A stretch of DNA of 64,000 nucleotides from Alkalihalobacillus sp. BA299 (GTDB taxonomy: Bacteria; Bacillota; Bacilli; Bacillales; Bacillaceae_F): the NCBI RefSeq assembly GCF_017745675.1, contig NZ_JAFLJM010000005.1, forward strand, positions 1 to 64,000. Reading direction: 5' to 3'. The notes under the pieces are model-generated. The model saw only the letters and a program-made list of their open reading frames with translations, did no database searches and was not told the origin of the DNA. How positions within the stretch are numbered: position 1 is the stretch's first letter; each line of letters starts with the position of its first letter. Of the stretch, positions 43,547-54,036 are shown in pieces. Both the position numbers and the translations under genes were made by a program.

Positions 43547-44077
43547 ATGGGATGGATAACCGTTATATCAATATGGATCATTCCTATGCTTATCGCTTTT
43601 ATATTATTATATGGAACTTATAAAAAGATTCCAACTTACGAGACGTTTGTTGAGGGTGCTAAAGAAGGCTTTACGATGGCAGTTTCTATCATTCCCTATT
43701 TAGTTGGGATGCTAGTGGCTATTTCTGTATTTCGGGCATCAGGAGCGATGGACTTTATCATTGATTCCTTAAGACCTTTTTTACAAGCGGTTGGAGTTCC
43801 TAGTGAAATCGTCCCCCTTGCTATGATACGACCTATATCAGGAACAGGTGCTTTAGGAATGACGACAGACCTAATTGCTACCTACGGACCTGATTCGTTT
43901 ATCGGGAGACTAGCCTCAACGATGCAAGGTAGTACAGATACAACGTTGTATGTATTAACTGTCTACTTTGGTGCGGTAGGCATAAAGAAAATGGGAGACG
44001 CATTAAAAGTAGGGTTATTAGCTGATGTGATTGGAATTATTGCCTCAATCATCATAGTAACAATTGTATTTGGGTGA
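43547..44077 (+). CDS. spmB: Spore maturation protein SpmB
   Basis: SpmB is the partner of SpmA, with 176 residues and several membrane segments. The family stretch R-P-I-S-G-T-G-A-L-G-M-T is present, and S-T-M-Q-G-S-T-D-T-T matches the gate motif. GAGGAGG precedes the ATG, and a strong terminator follows the stop. Confidence 0.94.
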   Translation: MGWITVISIWIIPMLIAFILLYGTYKKIPTYETFVEGAKEGFTMAVSIIPYLVGMLVAISVFRASGAMDFIIDSLRPFLQAVGVPSEIVPLAMIRPISGTGALGMTTDLIATYGPDSFIGRLASTMQGSTDTTLYVLTVYFGAVGIKKMGDALKVGLLADVIGIIASIIIVTIVFG

Positions 44078-44106
44078 AAACACTAACATTCGTTAGTGTT
44101 TTTTTG
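44077..44106 (+). terminator. dacB-spmAB terminator
   Basis: AAACACTAAC pairs with GTTAGTGTTT around a 4-base loop, followed by Ts. Confidence 0.8.
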
Positions 44107-44138
44107 AACGAATAAGAAAGTTTAAATTTCGAGGATGT

Positions 44139-44287
44139 CTAGCTGCAGCGCCCAGCGTCTAGTGGACTTCGCTCCCTCTCCTTACGATAAGTCAACATCG
44201 GATCGCTAGCGCTTCTCCGTGTTTCCTTTATCTCATACGGGAGGGCTCCAGTCCATACGCCGCTAAACGGGCGCTTGCGCTTTTCTT
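44139..44287 (+). repeat. Interspersed repeat family A, copy 6
   Basis: The outer helix is GCGCCC/GGGCGC and the second AGCG/CGCT. The internal helix differs wholly from other copies, with CCCTCTCC facing GGGAGGG, yet pairing is kept. The leader GAATAAGAAAGTTTAAATTT begins at 44108. Confidence 0.86.
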
Positions 44288-44411
44288 GTCTAGCTGCAGG
44301 TGTCATCGGCTCGAGGTCGCTTCGGTCCATCAAACGTGTCCAAAAGTCAGGACACTAATTGCTGGCCCTCCAGCGCTTGTCGCCGATAAGCAGACACCTT
44401 GCGCTTTTCTT
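44288..44411 (+). repeat. Interspersed repeat family B, copy 4
   Basis: The outer helix is GGTGTC/GACACC and the second ATCGGC/GCCGAT. The apical hairpin is GTGTCC/GGACAC. It is fused to A copy 6. Confidence 0.86.
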
Positions 44412-44524
44412 AATTAGACTGATATTTCTTTTGTAAGGTGTAAAAAGTGACAAAAATTTGCCTATAATAATGAAAACTTGAGAATTTGTAAGATAAGCAT
44501 TAAGATGTTCAATGAGGTGAAAAT

Positions 44525-45253
44525 ATGGAACGATTACAAAAGGTTATTGCTCAGGCAGGTGTGACATCAAGAAGAAAAGCAGAACAATTAATAGTTGAAG
44601 GAAAGGTAAAAGTTAATGGTCAAATTGTTCGTGAATTAGGTGTTAAAGTTAACGCAAATAAAGATGAAATTGAAGTAAATGGAGTACCAATTGACCGGGA
44701 ACAACCGGTTTATTTTTTGCTATATAAACCGTCGGGTGTCATTTCGAGCGTTTCAGATGATAAAGGTCGTAAGGTTGTAACCGATTTTATCGAAGTTGAT
44801 GAAAGGATTTTTCCAGTAGGAAGACTAGATTATGATACGTCTGGACTTATTCTTTTAACGAATGACGGAGAGTTTGCTAATCTCTTAATGCATCCTAAAC
44901 ATACGATTGATAAAGTTTACGTCGCTAAAATTAAAGGCATTCCTACGCGTGAACAATTAAAACAATTAAAAGAGGGAATTCGTCTTGAGGACGGTATAAC
45001 AGCACCAGCAAAAGTAAAGCTACTTTCTGCTAATAAAAAAAACCAGACTTCAATTGTTCAATTAACGATACACGAAGGAAGAAATCGTCAAGTACGACGG
45101 ATGTTTGAAGCACTCGGTTACCAGGTGATGAAATTAAAAAGAGAGCGCTATGGATTTTTGGATCTCACAGGATTAACTCCTGGAGAATTTCGTCCTTTAA
45201 AACCGATTGAAGTGAAACATTTCCGGGAGATAGCTGTCACACAAAAGTCATAA
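44525..45253 (+). CDS. rluB: 23S rRNA pseudouridine synthase RluB
   Basis: RluB converts U2605 (E. coli numbering) in 23S rRNA to pseudouridine. The 242-residue protein has an N-terminal S4 RNA-binding domain (S-R-R-K-A-E-Q-L-I, about 1-60) and the RsuA-type catalytic domain with G-R-L-D-Y-D-T-S-G-L-I-L-L-T-N-D-G (catalytic Asp) and E-G-R-N-R-Q-V-R-R-M. Its place between spmB and resA is the Bacillus order. Confidence 0.95.
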   Translation: MERLQKVIAQAGVTSRRKAEQLIVEGKVKVNGQIVRELGVKVNANKDEIEVNGVPIDREQPVYFLLYKPSGVISSVSDDKGRKVVTDFIEVDERIFPVGRLDYDTSGLILLTNDGEFANLLMHPKHTIDKVYVAKIKGIPTREQLKQLKEGIRLEDGITAPAKVKLLSANKKNQTSIVQLTIHEGRNRQVRRMFEALGYQVMKLKRERYGFLDLTGLTPGEFRPLKPIEVKHFREIAVTQKS

Positions 45254-45506
45254 TAAAGACTAAATAACGAGCATGACCATCGTTATAATAAGGCTATTAG
45301 ATGAAAAGCTTGTCGGGGAAAGTAAACATTTACAAAGTTTTTTTAGTTGTTGAAAAATCTCTTCAAACTTTTTTCATACTTATTTGTAACAATCACATAA
45401 TCAAAATATTTGTGGGTAATTGGGGGCTTGAGAAAAAGGTGGCAATCCGACGATTTCTACCAATCTCATACCTACTTCTCACTTTTAGAAAGTATATTTT
45501 TTAAAT
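45254..45506. other. Intergenic region after rluB
   Basis: A 7-base hairpin (ATAACGA/TCGTTAT, near 45263-45286) follows rluB without a T-tract. A 67-codon open frame (45301-45504) has no ribosome site and no recognisable domain. The stretch must contain the resABC promoter, but no confident sigma-A or ResD site was assigned. Confidence 0.5.
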
Positions 45507-45509
45507 GAT

Positions 45510-45656
45510 GTCTAAGGAAAGCGCCCAGCGTTCAGTGGACTTCGTTCACCTCCTACGATAAGTCAACATCGCCTCGTTAGCACTCGTCGTGTTTTCTTTA
45601 TCTCGATTGGAGGACTCCAGTCCATACGCCGCTGAACGTGCGCTTGCGCTTTTCTT
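45510..45656 (+). repeat. Interspersed repeat family A, copy 7
   Basis: The outer helix is GCGCCC/GTGCGC (one weak pair), the second AGCG/CGCT and the inner CCTCC/GGAGG, another compensated version. It ends 18 bases before the resA ATG, in the resA leader. Confidence 0.85.
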
Positions 45657-45674
45657 GTGAGAGGGGAGAGAATA

Positions 45675-46202
45675 ATGAAACAAAGGAGACTAATTATTCG
45701 TAGCTCCATTTTAGCCATTATTACGATCGCTATCGGATATACGTTTTATATTAATTTTTTTTCTGATCAGTCGGTCGTTCGTGCTGGAGATAAAGCAAAG
45801 AATTTCGTTGTAACGGACTTAGTTGGCGAATCAATTGAATTAAGGGAATTAGAGGGTAAAGGCATTTTCTTGAATTTTTGGGGTACATTTTGTCCTCCTT
45901 GTGAAAAAGAAATGCCGATTATGGAAGATCTTTATAATGAATATAAAGATCAAGGTATAGAAATGGTTGCACTGAATGTTGATGAGTCAGATTTAGTCGT
46001 TCAAACCTTTGTTGATCGGTACAAATTAACGTTTCCAGTGGCGATTGATAAAGGGAGAAGAATTACTGAAGCATATGGTATCCGTCCACTTCCAACAACA
46101 ATCTTAATTGATGAACATGGCGAAGTTGTTCGTGTGCATACTGGAGGCATGGATGAGAGGATTATTCGAGGATTTTTAGAAGAGATAAAACCGCAATCTT
46201 AA
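45675..46202 (+). CDS. resA: Thiol-disulfide oxidoreductase ResA
   Basis: ResA reduces the haem-binding cysteines of apocytochrome c outside the membrane. The 175-residue protein has an N-terminal membrane anchor (about 8-28) and the active site W-G-T-F-C-P-P-C-E-K-E-M-P; the characterised B. subtilis enzyme has C-E-P-C, so the middle residue differs. The cis-proline motif R-P-L-P-T-T is present. ATG 45675 follows GAGGGGAGAG. It heads resABC. Confidence 0.93.
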   Translation: MKQRRLIIRSSILAIITIAIGYTFYINFFSDQSVVRAGDKAKNFVVTDLVGESIELRELEGKGIFLNFWGTFCPPCEKEMPIMEDLYNEYKDQGIEMVALNVDESDLVVQTFVDRYKLTFPVAIDKGRRITEAYGIRPLPTTILIDEHGEVVRVHTGGMDERIIRGFLEEIKPQS

Positions 46203-46214
46203 TGAGGTGTTCAC

Positions 46215-47852
46215 ATGAATAAAGTTAAATGCGAATGTGGTCACGTCAATCCATTTGGTACGGGCATTTGTGAGTCGTGTGGAAAGCCACTAGAAGGGGA
46301 AAAAGTTGAACTGTTAAATATGAGGTATGAAGGTGTGGCTCGCCGTTCGCAAACCTATAATCGGACGATTATCGATAAAATATGGAACTTTTTTTCATCC
46401 GTAAAAGTAGGAATTTGGATTATCGTGATTACACTCGTCGCGTCATCAATCGGTACTATTTTCCCGCAAGAAATGTATATACCACCTACGGTTAACCCAG
46501 CACAATTTTATGAAGAAGAATATGGGGTTTTAGGTCAGTTATATTATCAACTTGGGTTCCATGACCTATATGGGTCTTGGTGGTATATGCTATTAATAGC
46601 ATCGCTAGGAGTCTCACTCATTATTTGTAGTCTAGATCGTGTAGTACCTTTACATCGAGCATTAAAAACACAACGCGTCACTCGCCATGAAAATTTCTTA
46701 AAACGTCAACGGATTTTTGGAGTTTCACAGGTAAGCAATGAAGATGAAACCATTGCGCAAGTAAAAAAGAATTTAGCGAAAAGGAAGTATAATGTTTCAG
46801 AAGAAAATAGAAACATTGTTGGTGAAAAAGGCCGATTTTCTCGTTGGGGTCCATACGTAAATCATATTGGAATTATTATCTTTTTAATTGGTTGTATGTT
46901 ACGTTATTTTCCAGGAATGTATATTGACGATTTTGTTTGGATTCGTGAAGGTGAAACCGAAGTGATACCAGGTACAAACCAAGAGTATTATTTGAAAAAT
47001 GAAAAATTCGTTGTCGAGTTGTATGATGAAGATGATGAAGTGTTTGGAGAAGCGCTTAGAAATTCCGGAGCTAATGTTGTAAAAACATACCAAACATCCG
47101 CTGTTCTTTATAAAAAGGAGCCCTCAGATACGATTGGGGCAGAGGGTGAATTAATAGAAGTCGATAGACATGACATTCTCGTTAATGATCCATTTAAATT
47201 TGATGGTTATGCATTATACCAAGTCGATTATAAATTACATGAATTAAACGAAATGAATTTTAATTTAATTCATAAAGAAACACAAGATCAAATGGGGAAC
47301 TTTTCTGTCAATTTATTTGATCCGAAAGCAGAGTATGATCTGGGAGAGGGGTATAAGGTGAAAGTTCGCCATTATTTTCCTGATTATTTTTTTAATGAAC
47401 AAGGACAACCTGCTAGTAAGTCTAGGATACCAAATAACCCTGCCTTTATTTTTGAAATGGTTTCTCCAGAACATCCAGATGGTGAAGTCAGTTTCTTAGC
47501 TATTGGACAAAACTTGGAGCCATTTGGAGAAAATGATTATCAATTACGTTTTAATGGTGTGGAAACTAAACATGTGACGGCACTAACTGTTCGTAAAGAT
47601 TATACATTAGGCATTTTAATGGTTGGTGGATTAATCTTCATGATTGGACTTATACAAGGATCTTATTGGGTGCATCGAAGAATTTGGGTGCAACGTATAA
47701 ATGGCGAATTATGGTTAGCTGGTCATACGAATAAAAATTGGGGTTCACTAAAAGATGAAATCGATCGAATGATTAAAGGAACTGAACTTTCCTCACCAGT
47801 TGACCAAGTAGCCGAAAAGGAAAAAGAGAAACATCCTAAGGAGGAAATGTAA
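46215..47852 (+). CDS. resB: Cytochrome c biogenesis protein ResB
   Basis: ResB (Ccs1) forms with ResC the haem transport and ligation machine for c-type cytochromes (system II). The 545-residue protein has a cysteine-rich start (C-x-C...C-x2-C, like a zinc ribbon, residues 4-22), membrane segments at about 65-85, 120-140, 215-235 and 475-495, and a large outer loop between the last two. It starts 12 bases after resA. Confidence 0.94.
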   Translation: MNKVKCECGHVNPFGTGICESCGKPLEGEKVELLNMRYEGVARRSQTYNRTIIDKIWNFFSSVKVGIWIIVITLVASSIGTIFPQEMYIPPTVNPAQFYEEEYGVLGQLYYQLGFHDLYGSWWYMLLIASLGVSLIICSLDRVVPLHRALKTQRVTRHENFLKRQRIFGVSQVSNEDETIAQVKKNLAKRKYNVSEENRNIVGEKGRFSRWGPYVNHIGIIIFLIGCMLRYFPGMYIDDFVWIREGETEVIPGTNQEYYLKNEKFVVELYDEDDEVFGEALRNSGANVVKTYQTSAVLYKKEPSDTIGAEGELIEVDRHDILVNDPFKFDGYALYQVDYKLHELNEMNFNLIHKETQDQMGNFSVNLFDPKAEYDLGEGYKVKVRHYFPDYFFNEQGQPASKSRIPNNPAFIFEMVSPEHPDGEVSFLAIGQNLEPFGENDYQLRFNGVETKHVTALTVRKDYTLGILMVGGLIFMIGLIQGSYWVHRRIWVQRINGELWLAGHTNKNWGSLKDEIDRMIKGTELSSPVDQVAEKEKEKHPKEEM

Positions 47853-47853
47853 G

Positions 47854-49041
47854 ATGGCAGCTTTAAGTAGTAATTTATTATTGGTTGCTTTCTTCTTGTA
47901 TTTAGCATCAACGATTTTCTTTGCTGTCTCGATTACAGGGAAGAAGTGGCGGAATAAACAAGGAGAAATGAGTGGTAACCGTTGGGGAACGTTTGGGTTT
48001 ATTTCTGCGATCGTCGGATTTTTATTTGCGATGGGTTACTTTATTACACGTTGGATCGTCGCAGGCCATGCCCCTGTTAGTAATATGTTTGAATACACGA
48101 CCTTTTTAGGGATTGCAATGGGTCTTGCTTTTATTATTATATACGCAATCTACCGTTCTAACATTTTAGGGTTGTTTACAATGCCAACAGTGATGTTAAT
48201 TATCGCGTATGCATCAGTATTTCCAAGTGATGTATCACCGCTAATTCCTGCTTTACAAAGTTACTGGCTAAAAATTCATGTCATAACGGTTGCTTTAGGT
48301 CAAGGGATCTTAGCGATTGGTTTTGCAGCAGGTTTGATTTATTTACTTCGAACGATTGATTACTCAAAAAGAAATAAAAAAACGAGAGCGTTAGAATTTA
48401 TTTTATATAGTATACTTACGACAATAGGCTTCATATTAATTGGTTATATTTTTAGTGCGCTTAACTATGAAGCGACGTTTTCATATGTTAATGAAAATGA
48501 GCAATCTGCAGAAATGGTGTATAACTTACCCGCCCTCTTAGGTCCAAATGAAGGACAATTGTTAACAGAAAACAGAATGAGTCCTTTACTAGATATGCCA
48601 GCTTGGTTACGAAGTGATGATGCCAATACGGTCATTTGGTCATTGTTAGCTGGTATAGTCTTATACTGGTTATTACGAATAATAGTAAGAAAGCCAATTG
48701 GAGCGGCTTTACAGCCGATTCTAAAAGGAGTAAATGCAGATCGTGTTGATGAATTAAGTTATCGTGCGATTGCGATTGGGTTTCCTGTGTTTGCACTTGG
48801 TGGGCTGGTCTTCGCAATGATTTGGGCGCAAATTGCTTGGACCCGTTTTTGGGGATGGGATCCAAAAGAAGTGTGGGCCCTTGTGACGTTTTTATTTTAT
48901 GCAGCTTACTTACATTTACGGCTTTCTCGTGGTTGGCACGGCGAGCGTTCAGCGTGGTTATGCGTAATTGGCTTTGCAATCATTATGTTTAATCTTATTT
49001 TTGTAAATTTAGTCATTGCTGGCTTACATTCGTATGCATAA
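47854..49041 (+). CDS. resC: Cytochrome c biogenesis protein ResC (CcsA)
   Basis: ResC is the haem-handling partner of ResB. The 395-residue protein has about eight membrane segments, with the haem-binding WWD-type stretch [11 protein letters not shown] and conserved histidines ([11 protein letters not shown] near 72; G-W-H-G-E-R). The ATG lies one base after resB. A hairpin follows the stop. Confidence 0.95.
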   Translation: MAALSSNLLLVAFFLYLASTIFFAVSITGKKWRNKQGEMSGNRWGTFGFISAIVGFLFAMGYFITRWIVAGHAPVSNMFEYTTFLGIAMGLAFIIIYAIYRSNILGLFTMPTVMLIIAYASVFPSDVSPLIPALQSYWLKIHVITVALGQGILAIGFAAGLIYLLRTIDYSKRNKKTRALEFILYSILTTIGFILIGYIFSALNYEATFSYVNENEQSAEMVYNLPALLGPNEGQLLTENRMSPLLDMPAWLRSDDANTVIWSLLAGIVLYWLLRIIVRKPIGAALQPILKGVNADRVDELSYRAIAIGFPVFALGGLVFAMIWAQIAWTRFWGWDPKEVWALVTFLFYAAYLHLRLSRGWHGERSAWLCVIGFAIIMFNLIFVNLVIAGLHSYA

Positions 49042-49048
49042 TCTTCGT

Positions 49049-49080
49049 GAGGCTGACTCAAGGATTTAGAGTCAGCCTCA
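49049..49080 (+). terminator. Hairpin after resC
   Basis: GAGGCTGACTC pairs perfectly with GAGTCAGCCTC around a 9-base loop. The T-tract is poor, so partial read-through into resDE is likely. Confidence 0.65.
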
Positions 49081-49176
49081 TCATTGTATCTTTTTGGTTA
49101 TGATAGAAACGTGGTAAAATAAAGTAATATTAACATTTAAAATTAATTAAAGAGCTTATTTGGGGGGAGTCGTCGT

Positions 49177-49893
49177 ATGGAATTTGAGGCTAAAATTTTA
49201 GTTGTAGATGATGAGGAGCGTATTCGCCGTTTACTTAAAATGTATTTAGAAAGAGAGAATTATCAAGTAGAGGACGCTGAAAATGGTGAACAAGCTTTAG
49301 ATATGGCAATAAATAAAGATTATGATCTAATTTTATTAGATATTATGATGCCTGGAATAGATGGCATTGAGGTTTGTCAAGAATTACGTAAAGTGAAAGC
49401 AACACCGATTATCATGCTAACAGCAAAAGGGGAAGAAGCAAACCGTGTTCAAGGTTTTGAAGTGGGAACAGATGATTATATTGTGAAACCTTTTAGTCCA
49501 AGGGAAGTGGTTCTTCGCGTTAAAGCATTACTACGCCGCTCTTCTTCAACTAAGTTTTTGCAAACGGATACGGGATCAAAAGATATACTCGTCTTTCCAC
49601 ATTTGACGATTGACAATGATGCACACCGTGTCACAGTCGAGGGTACAGAAATCAATTTAACACCGAAAGAATATGAATTACTTCACTATTTAGCATTGTC
49701 ACCAGATAAAGTATTTTCACGTGAACAGTTATTAAAAGATGTATGGAACTACGACTTTTTTGGTGATCTTAGAACAGTTGATACTCATGTAAAACGATTA
49801 CGCGAAAAGTTAAATCGCGTCTCACCTGATGCGGCAAGTATGATATCAACGGTATGGGGAGTCGGATATAAGTTCGAGGCAGTGAAAGGGTAA
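49177..49893 (+). CDS. resD: Response regulator ResD
   Basis: ResD activates respiration and anaerobic genes. The 238-residue OmpR-type regulator has a receiver domain (V-V-D-D-E-E-R; phosphoacceptor in [18 protein letters not shown]) and a C-terminal winged helix ([20 protein letters not shown]). GGGGGGAG precedes the ATG. Its last base is the first base of resE. Confidence 0.96.
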   Translation: MEFEAKILVVDDEERIRRLLKMYLERENYQVEDAENGEQALDMAINKDYDLILLDIMMPGIDGIEVCQELRKVKATPIIMLTAKGEEANRVQGFEVGTDDYIVKPFSPREVVLRVKALLRRSSSTKFLQTDTGSKDILVFPHLTIDNDAHRVTVEGTEINLTPKEYELLHYLALSPDKVFSREQLLKDVWNYDFFGDLRTVDTHVKRLREKLNRVSPDAASMISTVWGVGYKFEAVKG

Positions 49894-51683
49894 TGCTTTG
49901 GCGTAGTGTTGTTGGTAAGCTTTGGTTTACGATTTTACTATTAGTTTCGGTCGTTTTGTCTGTATTAATGGTCATGCTACTTCAATATTTTGAAAAGTTT
50001 CATGTGGATGAAGCAGAATCTCAGTTGATGAATCATGCTAAGATGGTTGCAACGATTATTGAAGAATATGAAAGTAAAGAAACAGCGCTATCAACGATTT
50101 CTAAAATTGCAGAATCATATGAGACAAAAGTTGTTATTATTGATGGTGATGATTATTGGTATTCTGCAAATGAGACTGTAAATGTTGATTTACCGATTGA
50201 GACTTTTTATAACGATCCTACCCTCTCTCAAGTGTTTAAACAAGAAGAGCAGGTTGTGAGTCAAGGAGATTTTCCATTTTACTCAAATGGGGTAGAAGTA
50301 CATACAGAAGTCATGATCGTCGGACGACCTGTTCAAATGACAAATAATACTGGGGCTGTGTTTTTATATCAATCACTTTCAGCTTTAGAAGAAACAACTG
50401 GAGAAACAAAAAGAATTATTTATTTTTCAGCAGGGATTGCGATTGTTTTAACGACTATTTTTGCCTTTTTTTTATCGTCACGAATTACTGCACCTCTTAG
50501 AAAAATGCGGCAAGCATCGATGGAAGTTGCTGAAGGTAAATTTGAAACGAAAGTTCCGATTTTGACAAATGACGAGATTGGTCAGCTGGCGATCGCATTT
50601 AACCGCATGAGAAGAGAATTAAATCGAAACTTGATGGCATTAAATCAAGAGAAAGAGCAATTATCGAGAATTTTAAGTAGTATGGCAGATGGTGTAATAA
50701 CAATTGATCGGAAGGGTAAAATTGTTGTTACGAACCCACCAGCGGAGCGCTTTTTACAAGCTTGGTATTATGAACAAGGTTTAAATGGGAAGGTCGATAA
50801 TTTACCGAAAGCAATTAAGAAGCTTTTTCAACAAGTAGTAGCACTTGAAAAAGAGCAAGCAATGGAAATTGATATCCAAGGAAGAAGTTGGGCTATTATT
50901 CTTTCTCCGCTATACGATAAAACATTCGTTCGTGGAGCTGTTGCAGTCATTCGTGATATAACAGAGGAAAGAAGGCTAGATAAGCTTCGTAAAGATTTTA
51001 TTGCTAATGTATCTCACGAGTTGCGAACACCGATTTCGATGTTGCAAGGCTATAGTGAAGCGATTATAGATGATATTGCTCAGACGGATGAAGAGAAAAA
51101 AGAAATTGCCCAAATCATCTATGATGAATCATTAAGAATGGGCCGTCTCGTAAATGAATTACTTGATTTAGCAAGAATGGAAGCAGGGCATATCGAGTTG
51201 CAAGTTCAATCGGTTAACGCCAAAGAATTATCTGAAAAAATTACAAGAAAGTTCCAAGGCCTAGCGAAAGAGCAAGGGATCGAGTTATCGGCTACGATTA
51301 GCGACGATTTAACTACTGCTCAATTTGATCCTGACCGTATTGAACAAGTACTAACAAACTTAATTCATAATGCAATACGCCATACAAATAAAGGTGGAAG
51401 GGTACAGTTATCAGTCCGACCTATTGAAAGCTATTTACGGTTCGATATAGAGGATAGTGGTTCAGGGATACCTGAAGAAGATTTACCATTTGTGTTTGAA
51501 CGGTTTTATAAAGCTGATAAAGCTAGGACTCGCGGGAGATCAGGTACAGGACTCGGCTTAGCAATTGCGAAAAATATCGTAGAGGCTCATGGAGGGGAAA
51601 TTTCCGTTCATAGTAAAATAAACGAAGGTACGACATTTACGTTTCAAATTCCTCGAAAAACAGAAGATAAAGAGGGAATTTAA
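49893..51683 (+). CDS. resE: Sensor histidine kinase ResE
   Basis: ResE senses redox or oxygen state and phosphorylates ResD. The 596-residue protein has two membrane segments (about 8-28 and 173-193) around an extracellular sensor region, then HAMP, a PAS-like domain (about 255-365), the HisKA box N-V-S-H-E-L-R-T-P and the ATPase boxes ([23 protein letters not shown]). The start overlaps the resD stop. Confidence 0.96.
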   Translation: MLWRSVVGKLWFTILLLVSVVLSVLMVMLLQYFEKFHVDEAESQLMNHAKMVATIIEEYESKETALSTISKIAESYETKVVIIDGDDYWYSANETVNVDLPIETFYNDPTLSQVFKQEEQVVSQGDFPFYSNGVEVHTEVMIVGRPVQMTNNTGAVFLYQSLSALEETTGETKRIIYFSAGIAIVLTTIFAFFLSSRITAPLRKMRQASMEVAEGKFETKVPILTNDEIGQLAIAFNRMRRELNRNLMALNQEKEQLSRILSSMADGVITIDRKGKIVVTNPPAERFLQAWYYEQGLNGKVDNLPKAIKKLFQQVVALEKEQAMEIDIQGRSWAIILSPLYDKTFVRGAVAVIRDITEERRLDKLRKDFIANVSHELRTPISMLQGYSEAIIDDIAQTDEEKKEIAQIIYDESLRMGRLVNELLDLARMEAGHIELQVQSVNAKELSEKITRKFQGLAKEQGIELSATISDDLTTAQFDPDRIEQVLTNLIHNAIRHTNKGGRVQLSVRPIESYLRFDIEDSGSGIPEEDLPFVFERFYKADKARTRGRSGTGLGLAIAKNIVEAHGGEISVHSKINEGTTFTFQIPRKTEDKEGI

Positions 51684-51843
51684 CGAAAAATCTTGTTTCA
51701 TAAGGAACAAAAAATCACCAAAAAGAGAAGGTGATCAATTCACCGGTGCACTTTATGGAAAGAAAATTTAAAAGAATTTATCTTATTAAAAGTGAATTTT
51801 AACCTTATTTAGCAACGTATTTCACTTCGAAATACAACAAACA
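51684..51843. other. Intergenic stretch after resE
   Basis: A hairpin ATCACC/GGTGAT lies about 50 bases after the resE stop and may serve as a weak terminator. Nothing else is recognised; sigX-rsiX, which follow resE in B. subtilis, are absent. Confidence 0.5.
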
Positions 51844-51970
51844 GGGTGACTCAACAGCTATGTGTCAGGTCCTCAAGCTCAAAATATAATTGCTGAAATT
51901 TGTAGCAGCAACTATATTTTTTGTAAGCGTGGAACGCAGATACTTACTTATGAGTCATCTTTTTTTATTT
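51844..51970. repeat. Nested palindromic element after resE
   Basis: GGTGACTCA pairs with TGAGTCATC (one G-T pair), the right arm followed by seven Ts. The interior holds a strong hairpin, ATATAATTGCTG / CAGCAACTATAT. It may be a terminator-like MITE remnant. Confidence 0.55.
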
Positions 51971-52170
51971 TCTTTATTTAAATTGTCGCTTTATTGAACT
52001 CCGCGCATCATAAGAATCTATCTTTGAAAGCCAGATAACTCACTATTCATACGAAATTCTTCATTTCAATGGTATATAGGACATGGTATCCTCTATATCC
52101 TTCATGTGCCAATTATTATGATTACTGAAGCTCATGGATATTGTGTTTTTCGAGTGTTCTTTCAAAAGTG
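51971..52170. other. Non-coding stretch before the Fur-box promoter
   Basis: I see no ORF with a ribosome site and no strong hairpin in these 200 bases. Confidence 0.4.
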
Positions 52171-52220
52171 TTGACAATGAAAATCGTTATCATTTATAAT
52201 TTAATTGAAAATGATTTTCA
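52171..52220 (+). promoter_or_regulatory. Promoter with two Fur boxes
   Basis: TTGACA at 52171, an 18-base spacer and TATAAT at 52195 form a strong promoter. Fur box 1 (52178-52192, TGAAAATCGTTATCA) fills the spacer. Fur box 2 (52206-52220, TGAAAATGATTTTCA) is a perfect 7-1-7 palindrome just downstream. Tight iron repression is expected. Confidence 0.88.
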
Positions 52221-52247
52221 TTATTATTATCGGTGGAGGAATGGATT

Positions 52248-53186
52248 GTGAACAAAATGAAAAACACTGTCCGAGGTGCTACAGCTGTTTGTAAGGTAGA
52301 AAAGGGGCAATACATAGTCGCCATCGGAAGAGAAGGGATTTTTCGTATGATTGACCATCATTTAAAAAGTCTTTTTCCATTTCCTTTTCGTATAGTTAAG
52401 CTAATAAGAGTCAGTTCAAATTTTTATGCGGTCGGAGAAAAAGGTGTTTTTCTTAAAAGTAGTGATGGGGGTAAAACATGGGATCACAAGTTTTTACCGA
52501 CGACAACAACGATTTGGAGTGTAGTTGGTGATGCTTCAGGCTTAGTGATTACTCATGGTAACAATTGTTTATTTTTCTCTTATGATTTTGGAGTGACTTG
52601 GAGTCAGGTGAAGCCGTTTGAAAGATTGAGAGAGAATATGCCCTCTATTCGATCACTATGTTTATTAGGACATTCCTTATTCATCGGTACAAAAATTCAT
52701 CTTAAATATGGAGGGATATGGAAACTAGACTTAAAGAGCTTGAAAATGACATGGATGAAAAAAGAAAAGGATTTTATGGTCTCGAGTTTAGTCGTTTATG
52801 AAAAATATTTAATAGCTGCAGGTGGGTCATGCAATGGTACAAAAGGAAAAATTGAGTACTGTTATCTTTCAGGGAGACAATACGAATATCTTTGGAACGA
52901 ATTAGAGCAGATAGAAAGTCAAGCTAGTTTCTTAGATGTTACCGAGGATGATGGGTTTATATATGCTACTTCATCTCAAGACAAAAAGGGAGTTTCTACG
53001 GTTTCACGAGTCTATTTTGAAAATAATATTGTCGTACCGTGTAATACAGTAAAAGGTCACGGTTGGAGAATTGCAAATGATAAACAACATTATGTCGTCG
53101 CTGGTCATTATGAAATAAAACATTCAAGTCAACTATACGAACAAGCAACTTTTAGAAACAGTAATTTAAAGCGCGTTTTACATTAA
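52248..53186 (+). CDS. Fur-controlled beta-propeller (BNR/Asp-box) protein
   Basis: The 312-residue product shows Asp-box style repeats: S-S-D-G-G-K-T-W near residue 75 and S-Y-D-F-G-V-T-W near 118, with weaker copies elsewhere, which points to a six- or seven-bladed propeller. There is no signal peptide or membrane segment, so it is probably cytoplasmic. GTG 52248 is chosen because GTGGAGG lies 9 bases upstream; ATG 52257 is possible. It sits behind two Fur boxes and 21 bases before a flavodoxin gene. It may be the counterpart of B. subtilis ykuO in the ykuNOP flavodoxin operon, which I cannot confirm. Function unknown. Confidence 0.75.
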   Translation: MNKMKNTVRGATAVCKVEKGQYIVAIGREGIFRMIDHHLKSLFPFPFRIVKLIRVSSNFYAVGEKGVFLKSSDGGKTWDHKFLPTTTTIWSVVGDASGLVITHGNNCLFFSYDFGVTWSQVKPFERLRENMPSIRSLCLLGHSLFIGTKIHLKYGGIWKLDLKSLKMTWMKKEKDFMVSSLVVYEKYLIAAGGSCNGTKGKIEYCYLSGRQYEYLWNELEQIESQASFLDVTEDDGFIYATSSQDKKGVSTVSRVYFENNIVVPCNTVKGHGWRIANDKQHYVVAGHYEIKHSSQLYEQATFRNSNLKRVLH

Positions 53187-53207
53187 TAACTTGAAGGAGG
53201 CAATGTT

Positions 53208-53663
53208 ATGAAGGATGTTTTACTGGTTTATGCTAGTATGTCAGGAAATACAGAAGCAATTGCTGATTTAATCGAAGAAGGACTAAAGGAAGAAAAGGTG
53301 AATGTAACGAAGGTCGATGTTGTTGATTGTGATCCAAATATGTTAAATGCTTTCGATGCAATCGTATTAGGCGCCTATACTTGGGGAGATGGAGAGTTAC
53401 CAGACGAATTTTTGGATTTATACGATGAAATGGCAACCTTAGATTTTTCGGATAAACAATTTGCTGTATTTGGATCAGGGGATACCGCGTATGAAATTTT
53501 TTGTGGAGCAGTCGATTTACTAGAAGCGATGGTTGAAGAAAGAAATGGTGTAGTTGTTCAACAGGGGCTTAAAATCGAGCTTAGTCCGGATGGAGAAGAA
53601 GAAACGTGCAAAGAGTTTGGTAGACAATTCGCTAAGGCTATTAATTTAAAAACGAGCGTTTAA
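53208..53663 (+). CDS. Short-chain flavodoxin
   Basis: The 151-residue FMN protein replaces ferredoxin as electron carrier in iron shortage. The FMN phosphate loop is Y-A-S-M-S-G-N-T-E (residues 7-15), with Y-T-W-G-D-G-E-L-P and G-S-G-D-T-A-Y-E as the isoalloxazine loops. It resembles YkuN/YkuP of B. subtilis. AAGGAGG precedes the ATG. It is second in the Fur-box operon. Confidence 0.93.
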   Translation: MKDVLLVYASMSGNTEAIADLIEEGLKEEKVNVTKVDVVDCDPNMLNAFDAIVLGAYTWGDGELPDEFLDLYDEMATLDFSDKQFAVFGSGDTAYEIFCGAVDLLEAMVEERNGVVVQQGLKIELSPDGEEETCKEFGRQFAKAINLKTSV

Positions 53664-53671
53664 GTTTTATA

Positions 53672-53700
53672 TAGACGTATATTCTATTATTCTGTATAAT
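53672..53700 (+). promoter_or_regulatory. Promoter of the cobalamin operon
   Basis: TAGACG, a 17-base spacer and TATAAT lie just before the cobalamin riboswitch. Confidence 0.55.
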
Positions 53701-53736
53701 AAGGTCGTATCTCAATGAATTAAATAATTTATGAAC

Positions 53737-53905
53737 TTTAAGGTCACTTATTGAAGTGTGAAAAGGGAAGTTGGTGAAATTCCAACACGGTCCCGCCACT
53801 GTAAGTACTAATATCCTTTTTAGCATACCACTGTCAATTTAGATGGGAAGGTAAAGGAGTGTGATGGTACGAGTCAGGAGACCTGCCTTAAAGTATTGCA
53901 TAACC
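53737..53905 (+). ncRNA. Cobalamin (B12) riboswitch
   Basis: The conserved core is clear: AAAAGGGAAGTTGGTGAAAT, TCCAACACGGTCCCGCCACT, GTAA, and later GAGTCAGGAGACCTGCC. It precedes the B12 uptake and assembly operon, and a strong terminator lies about 130 bases downstream, so regulation by premature termination is expected. Confidence 0.96.
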
Positions 53906-54036
53906 TTCGCGGAAAAGGGGAGCAGTGTGATAAGATCTTACTCTTGAAAAAGAGTGACCTTTTGTTCTTTCTGAGAACGACTATTCGAATGTTATAGCAT
54001 CCGAGTGTTACTAGGTGATCTATTAAACTGAAACCT

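Noticed and set aside
45301..45504. 67-codon open frame after rluB
   Set aside because: It has no ribosome site and no recognisable domain and is likely chance in A/T-rich DNA; a real small membrane protein is not excluded.
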